A stretch of 64,000 bases of DNA, from contig OY723314.1 in assembly GCA_963210315.1 (NCBI GenBank), positions 248,001 through 312,000 of the forward strand, read 5' to 3'. This document shows positions 10,279 to 19,004 of this stretch, piece by piece. The position numbers and the translations under genes are program-made. Below the pieces are notes generated by a model. The model worked only from the letters and a program-made list of their open reading frames with translations. It had not been told where the DNA came from and searched no databases. The stretch comes from Rhynchopus euleeides (lineage: Eukaryota > Euglenozoa > Diplonemea > Diplonemida > Diplonemidae). Within the stretch, counting starts at the first letter, position 1, and each line of letters opens with the position of its first letter.

Positions 10279-13200
10279 ATGCCTGGCCCGACACAATGCA
10301 GCATCGCACTGCTACAGATACTGCTGTGCCTTCCGAACCCCCTCCAAGCCGCGAAGGCGCCAATCCGTCTCATTGGGTCTCTGGGCACATCCCCCCCTGT
10401 TGCACCGTTCGCCAATGTATACAACCCGCTTGTTCCGTGTAGCGTTGTGACAGACACTGGGAAGTGGCCTTGCAACCGGGCGGGGTACCCCTCTTTCAAG
10501 GCGTGGATGACGAATCTCACCTCTGGCGCGCGTGGGACTGTGAAGTTCACGACATCCGACTACAGGTCACGGACAGTGCTCGCACACCCTGACGAGCTCG
10601 AGCTGAACTTCGCAGTGTGGCGGCACCTCGACATCGACTTCGTCACCATGCGCAACGAGTATCTCTACGTGTCAGGCAAGACGGGCCTAGAACTTGAGAG
10701 CTTCACAGCGCGGTCACCGTACCCCTGGGTCGTGTCGGACTTCCTGGTGGACGAGAGGTACCCCTACCTTGCGGGGCTGCTGGACAGGTCGCACGTCAAG
10801 GTGGTTGACGGCGTCAAGATCGGGATCCTGGTGCTGTGGACCAGCAGCGACGCAGAGAGGACCTTCAGCTCCTTCCCGCATGCGGCCATCCTCCCCGTGC
10901 TGGTCAGGCGGCTGCGGCAACAGGGGGTCGACCAGATAGTCGCGCTGCGCACGGGGAGGCGTGCCTCGAAGGACGACTTGGCTGTCCTCACCACATGTGG
11001 CATCGACATCGTTGTGACGGATGTGCTGGCCGAAATCACCCCGTCCTACGTCCGCAACGGCACCACCGTGCTGGTCGCTCCTTTTTATGTGGCGCGCAAC
11101 GACCTGCTGGTGCTGGACATGGTGCAGGACGGCAGCATGTGGCGGTACTCCCTGCGGGTCATCTCCTTGCATGAGAGGCACGAGCCCTTCTACAGCAACC
11201 CCGCCTACCTTGCAGCGAAGCAGTGGATCCAGGGGGAGATGGACAGGAGCACTGCCAACAACGTCGTCGTCGTCAACCTGACCGCACCCATGTCCCGAGC
11301 CGCGGATTCACGGGGTGGCTACTTCTGCAACTACGAGGAGTGTGAGATAGGCGTGCTGACTGCCGACGCCATGAGGGAGCAGGCCAGGGCCGAGCTTGCT
11401 CTGTTCAACGCTGGCTCTGTGCGCGCTGGGAACGGATGGCCTGTGGGGCCCCTCAGGGGTCTCGCGCTGTGGGCTGCGTACCCTTTTGCGAATGCCGTGT
11501 GCCAGGTGAACGTGTCTGCCACCATGCTGCTGGACATGCTCAACACCGGCATCGGCAGGGTCTCTCCGAACGGGACGACGGCGGCCTCAGGCCGCTTCCC
11601 ACAGATCAGCGGATTCCGCTTCACGATGAACACCCTGCTGCCTGTCGGCAGCAGGGTGGTGTCGGTGGACGTGATGCAGCCAGACGGCACCTTCGCACCG
11701 CTCGAGAAGAGGCGTGTCTACTCCCTGGCGACGTCTAGCTACCTGCTGGGGGGTGGCTCGGGCTATAGCATGCTCGCAGGCTGGCCCGGTCGGTGCCTTG
11801 TGACGACGATGCTGCAGGCCGCACAGGCACACCTAAGGAGGCGCCCGACGTATGCACCCTACATCGACGGGAGGATCGTCAACGACTTTGACGGGGTGGC
11901 GCTGTCGATGCGGAACCAGTCGCTTGCGGACTGCAGCGAGAACGAGAAGCACGATGCGTACTGGCAGGACTGTGTGCCGTGCGGTGCGGGGTTCTGGCGG
12001 CCTGACCGGAGTGGCAATGTGTGCATCGAGAAGGTGTCAGAGAGTCTGGACGTGCCGCTGATAGCGGGCATTATCATAGGTGCAGGTGTTGCGGCCGCCG
12101 TGCCCGTCGCCCTGGCGCTGGCCGCTGCACACAGGGCGGTGTCGCGTCGTGCCAAGCTGCATGCGCATGCGTTGCGGCATGCCCCCCGCGACGCATTCGC
12201 AGACATCGCCGTCGTGTTCACTGACATCAAACGCAGCACAGACCTGTGGGTCGCACACCACGCGGAGATGACGGAAGCTCTGCAGCAGCACCACCGCATC
12301 TGTCGGGAGCTGATCGAGGCGCACTGCGGCTACGAGGTGAAGACGATCGGAGACGCCTTCATGGTTGCGTTTATCTCCCCTGTGGACGCTGTGGCCTTCA
12401 TGCTGCAGCTGCAACTGCAGCTGATGCGGGCCGAGTGGCCCTCCGTGCTGCACATGCATCCCGCATGCCGCAGGGAGGACCTGTTCAAGGGGCTGCGTGT
12501 CCGCGCCGGTGCGCACTGCGGGCCTGCCAACATCGTGGAGACGCCTGCTGGCGGGTACGACTACGACGGGATCACATGCAGCCTCGCGTCGCGTGTCAGC
12601 GACTCCGGCGACGGCGGGCAGGTCATCGTGACAGAGGAGCTGTACCGTGCGGTGGAGCCGCACCTGGACCTGCTGCAGTGCGTGCCGGACGTGCGATTCC
12701 TCGGGTCGCACCTCTTCAAAGGCGTGCCCGGCGAGGTGGCGTGCTACCAGATCCTGCCGGACCAGCTGTCGGGGCGCCTGTTCGACAGCCTACGCAACGT
12801 GCGCACCCTGCACCGCCCGTCACAAGCGAAGCCGGATGCGGACAGCACCTCCTCCGCCACCAAGGCACAGCTGACACGCGCCATGCAGGCGCTGCGCCTA
12901 TGGGTCACACGCGACCCCCACGGGGTCCCCTACACGCAGCTGAACGCGCTGCTGGCGGCAGGGGTGAACGGCGACCCCAACCTGCAGCACCTCGTCTCGC
13001 TTGCCGTCCTCAGGGCATTTGCAAGCAGGCTTGACGGCACTGATGGCGGGGTGACGGTAGTGGCAGGCGCGCTGTCGGTGCAGCTCCACGGCAGCATGCA
13101 TAGCTGGGAGAGCAGGTCCTCACGCTCTGCTGGCTCTTGGTCACCAGCGCCTGCAGTGTTCCGTTGGCCTGTCGTGTCTGAGATCTTATGGAGTCTGCCT

Positions 13201-13380
13201 GCAGACTTTGTTCTGGTGCTGGAGGGGCTGCTGGGTGCCGAAGGCACCCACTCCGAGCCACGAGATCATGTCGACGAGACGGCCGAAGCAACCGCCGCGC
13301 TCAACGCGCTGCTGCCGCGATACGGGTCGAAGCACAGCGCCACTTCTTCCCCAGCATCTGGCACCGCGCCCCATCATTGA
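10279..13380 (+). CDS. receptor-type adenylyl cyclase with 5'-nucleotidase-like ectodomain
   Basis: This 1033-residue single-pass membrane protein has a signal peptide at about 1-24. A metallophosphatase-like region (30-300) is followed by a recognisable 5'-nucleotidase C-terminal domain (about 370-510, with NAGSVRAG and AYPFANAVCQV). Then come a Cys-rich juxtamembrane segment (about 552-585), one TM helix (about 593-618) and a class III cyclase domain (about 640-810). The cyclase has both metal Asp residues (Asp649 in FTDIK, Asp692 in IGDAF), the adenine-specifying pair Lys688 and Asp761, and Arg772. The usual Asn of the transition-state pair is Ser768. Kinetoplastid receptor cyclases share the TM-plus-catalytic layout and the YDYxG motif but have a different ectodomain. 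The metallophosphatase motifs are degenerate (RNEYLY where GNHEFD is expected; no GGHSH), so the ectodomain probably binds rather than hydrolyses a ligand. The 200-residue C-terminal tail is unassigned. The start follows an AG acceptor and opens the signal peptide. Confidence 0.88.
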   Translation: MPGPTQCSIALLQILLCLPNPLQAAKAPIRLIGSLGTSPPVAPFANVYNPLVPCSVVTDTGKWPCNRAGYPSFKAWMTNLTSGARGTVKFTTSDYRSRTVLAHPDELELNFAVWRHLDIDFVTMRNEYLYVSGKTGLELESFTARSPYPWVVSDFLVDERYPYLAGLLDRSHVKVVDGVKIGILVLWTSSDAERTFSSFPHAAILPVLVRRLRQQGVDQIVALRTGRRASKDDLAVLTTCGIDIVVTDVLAEITPSYVRNGTTVLVAPFYVARNDLLVLDMVQDGSMWRYSLRVISLHERHEPFYSNPAYLAAKQWIQGEMDRSTANNVVVVNLTAPMSRAADSRGGYFCNYEECEIGVLTADAMREQARAELALFNAGSVRAGNGWPVGPLRGLALWAAYPFANAVCQVNVSATMLLDMLNTGIGRVSPNGTTAASGRFPQISGFRFTMNTLLPVGSRVVSVDVMQPDGTFAPLEKRRVYSLATSSYLLGGGSGYSMLAGWPGRCLVTTMLQAAQAHLRRRPTYAPYIDGRIVNDFDGVALSMRNQSLADCSENEKHDAYWQDCVPCGAGFWRPDRSGNVCIEKVSESLDVPLIAGIIIGAGVAAAVPVALALAAAHRAVSRRAKLHAHALRHAPRDAFADIAVVFTDIKRSTDLWVAHHAEMTEALQQHHRICRELIEAHCGYEVKTIGDAFMVAFISPVDAVAFMLQLQLQLMRAEWPSVLHMHPACRREDLFKGLRVRAGAHCGPANIVETPAGGYDYDGITCSLASRVSDSGDGGQVIVTEELYRAVEPHLDLLQCVPDVRFLGSHLFKGVPGEVACYQILPDQLSGRLFDSLRNVRTLHRPSQAKPDADSTSSATKAQLTRAMQALRLWVTRDPHGVPYTQLNALLAAGVNGDPNLQHLVSLAVLRAFASRLDGTDGGVTVVAGALSVQLHGSMHSWESRSSRSAGSWSPAPAVFRWPVVSEILWSLPADFVLVLEGLLGAEGTHSEPRDHVDETAEATAALNALLPRYGSKHSATSSPASGTAPHH

Positions 13381-13999
13381 TGCAGGGTAGCTGGGGGCAA
13401 CACCCCGACCACCTAAGCTCCGACCCCCGACCCCCTCTTCTCGGAAGCTATGCCTTGGGGAGAGAGGTCAGAGGGGGAGGGGGCAAGCGGTGTGTTGAGT
13501 GTGTTGGCAGTGGGGTTGTTCGCTACAGAGTGGGTCGTCAAGGGTACTTTCGGTGACGTTCCTCTCCGTTGAATTAGCTGAAAACTGACGGAGATTGGCG
13601 GGGAATAACCATCAGGGAAAGACCACTCGGTCTCTCGATATTCAAACTTGCAAAAAATGTTCGCAGGGGAGGGGGTGGCTTCGCGGCAGCGCCTCTGCTC
13701 TTGTGTGCCGCTGTTGTGTCAAAAGCTGTGGCGCTTTGCAGCCAGTTTGTGTGAGGAGGGGGCGTTCATTTTTTGTCTCATTTTTCTGATTTTTCTGAGT
13801 GAAAACCGCTTCCCCCCCCTCTCATCCCCCCCCCCCCCCCCCGCAACGTGGCGTGTTCCCTCCGCCATTTATTCGTACAAAACACAACGATACAGGAGCA
13901 CAAAGTGGATGGTGTCAAGGAGACTACGTATTACATACAGACACCTGGTCGTGTTTTAGTGATGTCTGTGTGGCGGTCCAACCACCAAGCCACAGACAA
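13381..13999. other. intergenic, C-rich, no gene recognised
   Basis: This is spacer after the cyclase stop, with GACCCCC-type runs and a poly-C tract (about 13827-13842) followed by GCAACGT. The same word follows the poly-C tract at 18978-18994. Confidence 0.5.
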
Positions 14000-14130
14000 C
14001 TGCTACACACCCTCCCATCGTGCGTTGATCTGCCTTGTACAACATATCTGGTGTAGTGACTACAAAAAGGACTAACATTGGAAGAAGGTGCTGGGAGACT
14101 TACTTTTCCATTCACTCTCGACGATCAAAC
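14000..14130. repeat. dispersed repeat R1, copy 1
   Basis: The 131-bp sequence from CTGCTACACACCCTCCCATCG to TTCACTCTCGACGATCAAA recurs almost unchanged at 39165-39296 and, in its second half, at 38088-38186. It ends directly at the poly-C tract that carries the transposon nest. The tail TTCACTCTCGACAATCAAA also occurs alone at 39636-39654. Confidence 0.8.
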
Positions 14131-14160
14131 CCCCCCCCCCCCCTAGGCATACAGTGCAAA

Positions 14161-14391
14161 CGATAATTATTATCGCACATATACCAGATACGATAATTTT
14201 CGGAAAATTATCGCATACGATAATCCATTATCGTATGATGCGATAATCCCATTATCGTATACGAACGGATACGATAATTATTATCGTATATTATCGCATA
14301 CGATAATCCCATTATCGTATGTTATCGCATACGATAATAATTATCGTATCCGGTCGTATACGATAATGGGATTATCGTATGCGATACTTAC
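14161..14391. repeat. subterminal palindrome array of element D (left)
   Basis: More than ten copies of CGATAAT and its complement ATTATCG are arranged as nested palindromes, several as ATACGATAATxxxATTATCGTAT. They are probably transposase-binding sites; subterminal repeats of this kind are known in hAT elements. Confidence 0.8.
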
Positions 14392-14621
14392 TGGGTTGCA
14401 CTATTCTTGAACACCACTGCCCTCGTCAGATTCCTTCACATACTCGTCCGTCATCAGGATTCATCGCCCCCCCCCCCCCCCCAGTCCCTTCAACACCCTC
14501 GATGTCATCAGACATCGAGACAGAATTCGTCATCCCCCCCCCCCACCCGCCCACCGAACAGCACAGGAACCACATCACGGACAGACGACCTGGCACGCCG
14601 CCCCCCCCCCCATCCCCCCTT

Positions 14622-16949
14622 CTAAATGATATCCATCTCAGTCTCGGATTCGTCCTCCTCAGAGGAATCATCAGAGACATAGTCCCTTTCGAGGGCTTCT
14701 GCGAACCGGTTGCTCTTGTCGAAGTAGCCGAGGAGGTCGCCGTTCCGCTGCAAGAACAGACGATCCGCGTAGGTCTTCGTCGAGATGTTCGACCCCCGCT
14801 TGGACTTGCGGGACTCTGCCGTCGAAAACACACTGTCGACCTGTGTGACCGACACAGGCGTGCGGAGCCAAGCCACCACATGTGGCGCCAGGATGGGGAA
14901 CAGCTTCCTCCCCTTCTCCAGCCAGAACGCAATCGGGGTGTCGGTCTGCAGGGATTCGGCAGGGGCATTGAGGTACTGTGTGAACTCCGCCCAGCACTCG
15001 TCGTCAGCAAGGGCATGGAAATCCACGGCCCACACCAGCTGGTTTGTGATGTCGGGGAAGTCGTCGAAGTCAGCCATCAGCACGGTTTCCGGGTCGAAGA
15101 TGAGCGCCATCTCGAACCTCGCCTTCGACGGCCAAGACTCCCAGGCATCCTTCAGCAAGGTGCGGATAGGAGCAGGATAACTGGTGTTCGTCACCACCTT
15201 CTGGTACTCCTCCGTGATAGTCCGCACTTTGATGTGCCCCAGACGGGCTTCCGGGTTCTGCACCCATCGCACGAGCCACAGCACCGGCTCCACCATCTCA
15301 GCCACAGCCACCGTCTCGCTGACGTGCTCTTCCCATGTTCCCTTCTGGATGTGCTCAGAGAGCTGCCTGAGAGTGAGTGGCTTCTTCTTCCTCGCCATCT
15401 CCACGCTGACGAACTGCAGCAGCATCGCACACCGGGTCTGCAGGTGGACTGTCAGGTCGAACATCGCTGCCCATCGAGTGTCCGAAGTAGAGGCGGGTTG
15501 CTGAGGGCTGGACACCTCCACATTGGCGGCGTGGGTGTCGTCTGTTTCCGCCACAAAGGCGGCAGCCCGCTCCAGCACCACCGCATCGGTATCTGTGACG
15601 TTCACGGATGGGAGAAGCTTGCGGAGCGCACGCACCGCTCCGCGGTCGAGAGCGGTGCGCACACGCAAATGAGTGTCACGGATGTTCGTTGCAGCATCAT
15701 GCATCCTCTCCGCCCCCTGTGCCTGAAACTTCTTCCAACGGTGCCGGCGCGACTTGCACCCGAAGAACTGCGACACCAGCGTGCAGAAGGCATACGCCCG
15801 GGGGTATGACTGGCGCACTGCTCGCTTCAACGCTGCGTTGAGGTGGTGGCCCAGGCAGTAGATGCCCTCCTCCTTCTTGTCGCCAAACGCCTTGACGTTC
15901 ACCGACCCGAAGTCAGCGACAACTGTACTGCGGGTAATGCCGTACAGTTCCCGCACCTCGTCAAGCACATCCCCGACGTCCTCTGCGTTGTGCACCTCGC
16001 CGTCACCACGCACTTTCGACAGGAGGAGCACTCCCCTGCCTCCCACGTAGGCGACGACCGACATGATGGCAAAGCCAAGATGCCGCAGGCCTGTTCCATC
16101 AACGCCCAACGCCACCGGCCGGCCGGTGATGCAGTCGCGGATCTTCTTCTGGATCTCCGCGACGAACAGCGGGGCCTTGCCCAGCAGCGTCCGGGGCTTC
16201 GGCAGAGGGGTGGTCATCGGCAGCGCAAGGATAGACGCCTGGTGAGGCGTGATCCCCGCAATCACAAGGGCAAGTGCCCATGCCTTTTGAAATGATGCGG
16301 TGGTCGTGGGATCGCTCTTCGTGGTTGAAACACAGGGGGCCGCCTGCACTGGCGCTTCCTTCGATGTGGTCTGGTGCGCCTTCGTGTCGGTCACGTGTTT
16401 CTTTGCCACTGTCGATTCAGCATGCTTTACGACGATGCTACAGAGGTTGCACCACAGGACTTCGTCCGATAATGTCCGGGGGGGGTTTGCATCAAGCAGC
16501 ATGGTGCGAGTTTCGAACGGGAGGTCCTCCACCGACTTGATCGTGTAGGCCGCAGCAACTGTGGCGTCGTACCTCGCCAGTTGCTGCAGCCGCTGCCTGG
16601 CTGTTACCAAGGAGATCCTCTTCTTGGCAGCAGCCTCGTCTGCGGCTTCCTCCACCGTTTTTCTGAGTTTTATCGTGTCCAGGCGTTTCTGCGCGCTCTC
16701 CGATTTTCCCGCGGGCTTTGGTGCTGTCTTCTTGGGGGCTGGCTTCTTCGCTGCTGGCTTCTTTGGGGGTGGCTTTTTCACGGCCGCCTTTTTCGCTGAG
16801 GGCTTCTTGTCCTTCCCCCCCGTGACGCGACGGCGTTTCTGGTCCGGCTCGTCCTCATCACTGCCCTCTTCCTCGTCATCGCCGTCATCATCTTCCTCTG
16901 CGTCATCCTCCGTTGTTGTGTCGTCTTTTATCCTACGACGACGAGACAT
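14622..16949 (-). CDS. hAT-family transposase
   Basis: The protein has 775 residues from the ATG at 16949; an in-frame extension to 17159 has no homology-like content and covers a duplicated fragment, so the inner start is preferred. An acidic stretch (about 12-35) and a Lys/Ala/Pro-rich, histone-H1-like stretch (about 40-75) precede a BED or C2H2-like finger (WCNLC with downstream His, about 165-190). The RNase H-like core shows the first Asp in VDGTGLRH (about 281), the second in VADFGSV (about 343) and the C-x-x-H motif CLGHHLN (about 363). The C-terminal dimerisation domain (about 683-735) reads FWLEKGRKLFPILAPHV and then SVTQVDSVFSTAESRKSKRG. It cuts and pastes element D in the nucleus. 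CCCTCCACAG upstream of the start is a candidate splice acceptor. No stop or frameshift is seen. Confidence 0.88.
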   Translation of the reverse strand: MSRRRRIKDDTTTEDDAEEDDDGDDEEEGSDEDEPDQKRRRVTGGKDKKPSAKKAAVKKPPPKKPAAKKPAPKKTAPKPAGKSESAQKRLDTIKLRKTVEEAADEAAAKKRISLVTARQRLQQLARYDATVAAAYTIKSVEDLPFETRTMLLDANPPRTLSDEVLWCNLCSIVVKHAESTVAKKHVTDTKAHQTTSKEAPVQAAPCVSTTKSDPTTTASFQKAWALALVIAGITPHQASILALPMTTPLPKPRTLLGKAPLFVAEIQKKIRDCITGRPVALGVDGTGLRHLGFAIMSVVAYVGGRGVLLLSKVRGDGEVHNAEDVGDVLDEVRELYGITRSTVVADFGSVNVKAFGDKKEEGIYCLGHHLNAALKRAVRQSYPRAYAFCTLVSQFFGCKSRRHRWKKFQAQGAERMHDAATNIRDTHLRVRTALDRGAVRALRKLLPSVNVTDTDAVVLERAAAFVAETDDTHAANVEVSSPQQPASTSDTRWAAMFDLTVHLQTRCAMLLQFVSVEMARKKKPLTLRQLSEHIQKGTWEEHVSETVAVAEMVEPVLWLVRWVQNPEARLGHIKVRTITEEYQKVVTNTSYPAPIRTLLKDAWESWPSKARFEMALIFDPETVLMADFDDFPDITNQLVWAVDFHALADDECWAEFTQYLNAPAESLQTDTPIAFWLEKGRKLFPILAPHVVAWLRTPVSVTQVDSVFSTAESRKSKRGSNISTKTYADRLFLQRNGDLLGYFDKSNRFAEALERDYVSDDSSEEDESETEMDII

Positions 16950-17018
16950 TTTTTGATCCCTGGTGTTTCCTGTGGAGGGTGATGGCGATGCAGTCACAAC
17001 ATAGCGATAGACACACGG

Positions 17019-17115
17019 GTCGAGAGCGCACACGCAAATGAGTGTCACGGATGTGCGTGGCAGTATCCTGTAACCTCTCCGCCCCCCTGTGCCTGAAACT
17101 TCTTCCAACGGTGCC
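17019..17115 (-). repeat. duplicated piece of the transposase coding region in its own leader
   Basis: These 97 bp closely match 15645-15745 inside the transposase gene, in the same orientation, with a few changes and a net 4-bp shortening. The copy lies in the 5' leader of the transposase, between its ATG and the right terminal repeat. Confidence 0.8.
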
Positions 17116-17340
17116 AGCTTCATTGACAGGATGCCCCAGACAGACATAGTGCTGCGCATGTCATGGCACTATGTGTGTTGTGTCTGCCACCCATTTGTGA
17201 GGGACATTCTACACTTCTGAGTGAAGCCCCCCGTCACCAATAATTCAAAGAAGCAAAAATGGCAGCTTCCGGCTCCACTTTTACCACTTTTTCAATGTGT
17301 TCTGGGCTGATTTCTGGTTTTCCGAAAATCTCAAAAAAAT

Positions 17341-17430
17341 TATCGCACCATTATCGTATATTATCGTATACGATAATATACGATAATGGGAGTACGATAA
17401 TAATTATCGTATGCGATAATAATTATCGTT
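17341..17430. repeat. subterminal palindrome array of element D (right)
   Basis: A shorter array of CGATAAT/ATTATCG palindromes merges into the right terminal inverted repeat and matches the left array in motif. Confidence 0.8.
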
Positions 17431-17676
17431 TGCACTGTATGCCTAGGGGGGGTCATAAGCCCCCCTAAAAACGTACGAAAACCAAAATTTTCAACATACC
17501 ATCAGAACCGCCCTAATACCTGATCTGACCCGAAAATCCGACCCATACCCCCCCGGAAACTGTCTGGGGCCCACTTGTGACACCTGATACGCACTTTTGT
17601 GATGATTTTTTGGGGTCCTAAAAAATGTACCTCAGTTTCGTACCTTGCCTTTGTACCTGAACCACTCCCGACCGCA

Positions 17677-17946
17677 TTATTTCGTTCTTTGCCTTTTCTG
17701 CGGTGGTTCTGGCTCAGGTGGCACGCATGTTGCCTTTCCCAGTGCCTCGGCAAGGTCTTTCTTGACCTGATTAGTGGGAATGTTGTGTTGTTGCGTCAGC
17801 AGAATGAGTTCAGCCACCTTCTGGGTGTAGTACTTCGATCGCATATGGGTCATTGTGAGTACTTCGTACGCCTGGGAGGCTGCATCGGCATTAGTAGGCA
17901 GCGTTGTAGATGCTTTTGCTTCGTCGATCTTAGCCTGTGAAGGCAC
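17677..17946 (-). CDS. element C small ORF, unknown
   Basis: This 89-residue frame begins MPSQAKIDEAKASTTLPTNA and ends with a basic PQKRQRTK tail resembling a nuclear localisation signal. It overlaps the left terminal repeat of element C. It follows the longer element-C frame in the same direction and could be its second exon or a separate accessory protein. Confidence 0.35.
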   Translation of the reverse strand: MPSQAKIDEAKASTTLPTNADAASQAYEVLTMTHMRSKYYTQKVAELILLTQQHNIPTNQVKKDLAEALGKATCVPPEPEPPQKRQRTK

Positions 17947-17981
17947 GATTGGGATATTGTACGCCCTGAGAGCCGAAGTGG

Positions 17982-18833
17982 TTATGATTGTGCTGTGTAA
18001 TTTGCGCCCCGCAGGATATGCACACCACGCAGTCTCGACAACACGTATGAGAGTGTACCATGTGGGGACTCAACAAGGTCATTGGATCGGCATCTGCCTG
18101 CCGACTCAGCCCCCACACAGTGCGACCGCAAGGTCGCCAGGGATGTCTCAACGCCAGGGGAATACCCTCCCCTGGCGTTGTACAACCCTACTCTCAACCC
18201 TCGGGTCCTCTCCTGGAGGCGGTGGTGGCGGGCCCGCAACGCTTCGTACTTCCGGTACAGACTGAGGTAGTCTGCCCGGCTGACCCGCTCATTGCTTCCT
18301 AGATCATCTGCTGCTCTGGAGCTGCCATCACTCTCACTGCCCACATCAGTTGGTGTGGGGGTAGGAGCAGGAGGAGTGGGAGGAGTAGGAGTGCAGGTGA
18401 CATCTTTCTTGGCTAGCAAGGAACGCCGCTTTTCCCGCACGTGCGTGCAGTTGATGCACCACTGCATATATCTGTCGTCACCACGTCCCACTCGCTCTCC
18501 TATGTACCCAGCCCGACGGAGCGCCCGAAATAATGTCGCCTCACCGATGTCGTGTGCCGTTTTCTTTTTACGCAGGTCTGCCACAACGCTCTCTGCCGAG
18601 ACCCCGCACATCTCCCGTTTGGCGAGCGTCTTTCGAGCAAGGTACTCCTCTGCAGCAGCATCTGACACCTCTGCGAGGCCCTGGGCACGCGGCATGTGTT
18701 GCTCGGCGTGCTGAGTGAGCGTAGTGACACCCTTCCCTTGCAAAGAACGAAATAATGCGGTCGGGAGTGGTTCAGGTACAAAGGCAAGGTACGAAACTGA
18801 GGTACATTTTTTAGGACCCCAAAAAATCATCAC
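17982..18833 (-). CDS. element C protein, putative DNA-binding, unknown family
   Basis: This frame of up to 283 residues has an N-terminus that lies inside the terminal repeat, so the true start may be further in. The centre has a helix-turn-helix-like stretch (HDIGEATLFRALRRAGYIG) followed by a C-x2-C pair (WCINCTHV), then a Pro/Thr/Ser-rich linker and a basic, coiled-coil-prone segment (YRKYEALRARHHRLQERTR). No acidic catalytic triad is apparent. It could be a DNA-binding accessory protein or the N-terminal part of a transposase whose catalytic part is lost. Confidence 0.4.
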   Translation of the reverse strand: MMIFWGPKKCTSVSYLAFVPEPLPTALFRSLQGKGVTTLTQHAEQHMPRAQGLAEVSDAAAEEYLARKTLAKREMCGVSAESVVADLRKKKTAHDIGEATLFRALRRAGYIGERVGRGDDRYMQWCINCTHVREKRRSLLAKKDVTCTPTPPTPPAPTPTPTDVGSESDGSSRAADDLGSNERVSRADYLSLYRKYEALRARHHRLQERTRGLRVGLYNARGGYSPGVETSLATLRSHCVGAESAGRCRSNDLVESPHGTLSYVLSRLRGVHILRGANYTAQS

Positions 18834-19004
18834 AAAAGTGCGTATCAGGTGTCACAAGTGGGCCCCAGACAGTTTCCGGGGGGGTATGGGTCGGATTTTC
18901 GGGTCAGATCAGGTATTAGGGCGGCTCTGATGGTATGTCGAAAATTTTGGTTTTGTACGGGCTTATGACCCCCCCTACCCCCCCCCCCCCCCCCCGCAAC
19001 GTTG

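Larger units (their letters stand above)
14146..17443 (-). mobile_element. hAT-like DNA transposon 'D' (autonomous candidate)
   Basis: This 3,298-bp element has perfect 32-bp terminal inverted repeats beginning GGCATACAGTGCAAACG (14146-14177 and 17412-17443), flanked by TA on both sides (14144-14145 and 17444-17445). Because the site reads CCTAGG on both sides, the duplication could be TA, CTAG or CCTAGG, but it is not the 8 bp usual for hAT. Subterminal zones hold arrays of ATACGATAAT/ATTATCGTAT palindromes. One intact transposase gene (14622-16949, minus) occupies the centre. The insertion sits exactly at the left-junction TA of element C (17446-18975), so D arrived after C. Intact ends and an intact gene suggest recent activity. 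Confidence 0.87.
17446..18975 (-). mobile_element. TIR DNA transposon 'C'
   Basis: This 1,530-bp element begins GGGGGGGTCATAAGCCC and ends GGGCTTATGACCCCCC, with TA at both sides (17444-17445, shared with element D, and 18976-18977). Terminal inverted repeats are about 246 bp (17446-17691) and 235 bp (18741-18975). The first ten bases match element A, so A and C probably share a transposase or superfamily. The TA duplication would suit a Tc1/mariner-like relative. The centre encodes one or two minus-strand proteins without a recognisable DDE core. Confidence 0.85.

Noticed and set aside
11436..13034. Long overlapping ORFs inside the cyclase and other GC-rich genes
   Set aside because: They are shadows caused by GC-rich codon use; the domain-bearing frame is clear in each case.
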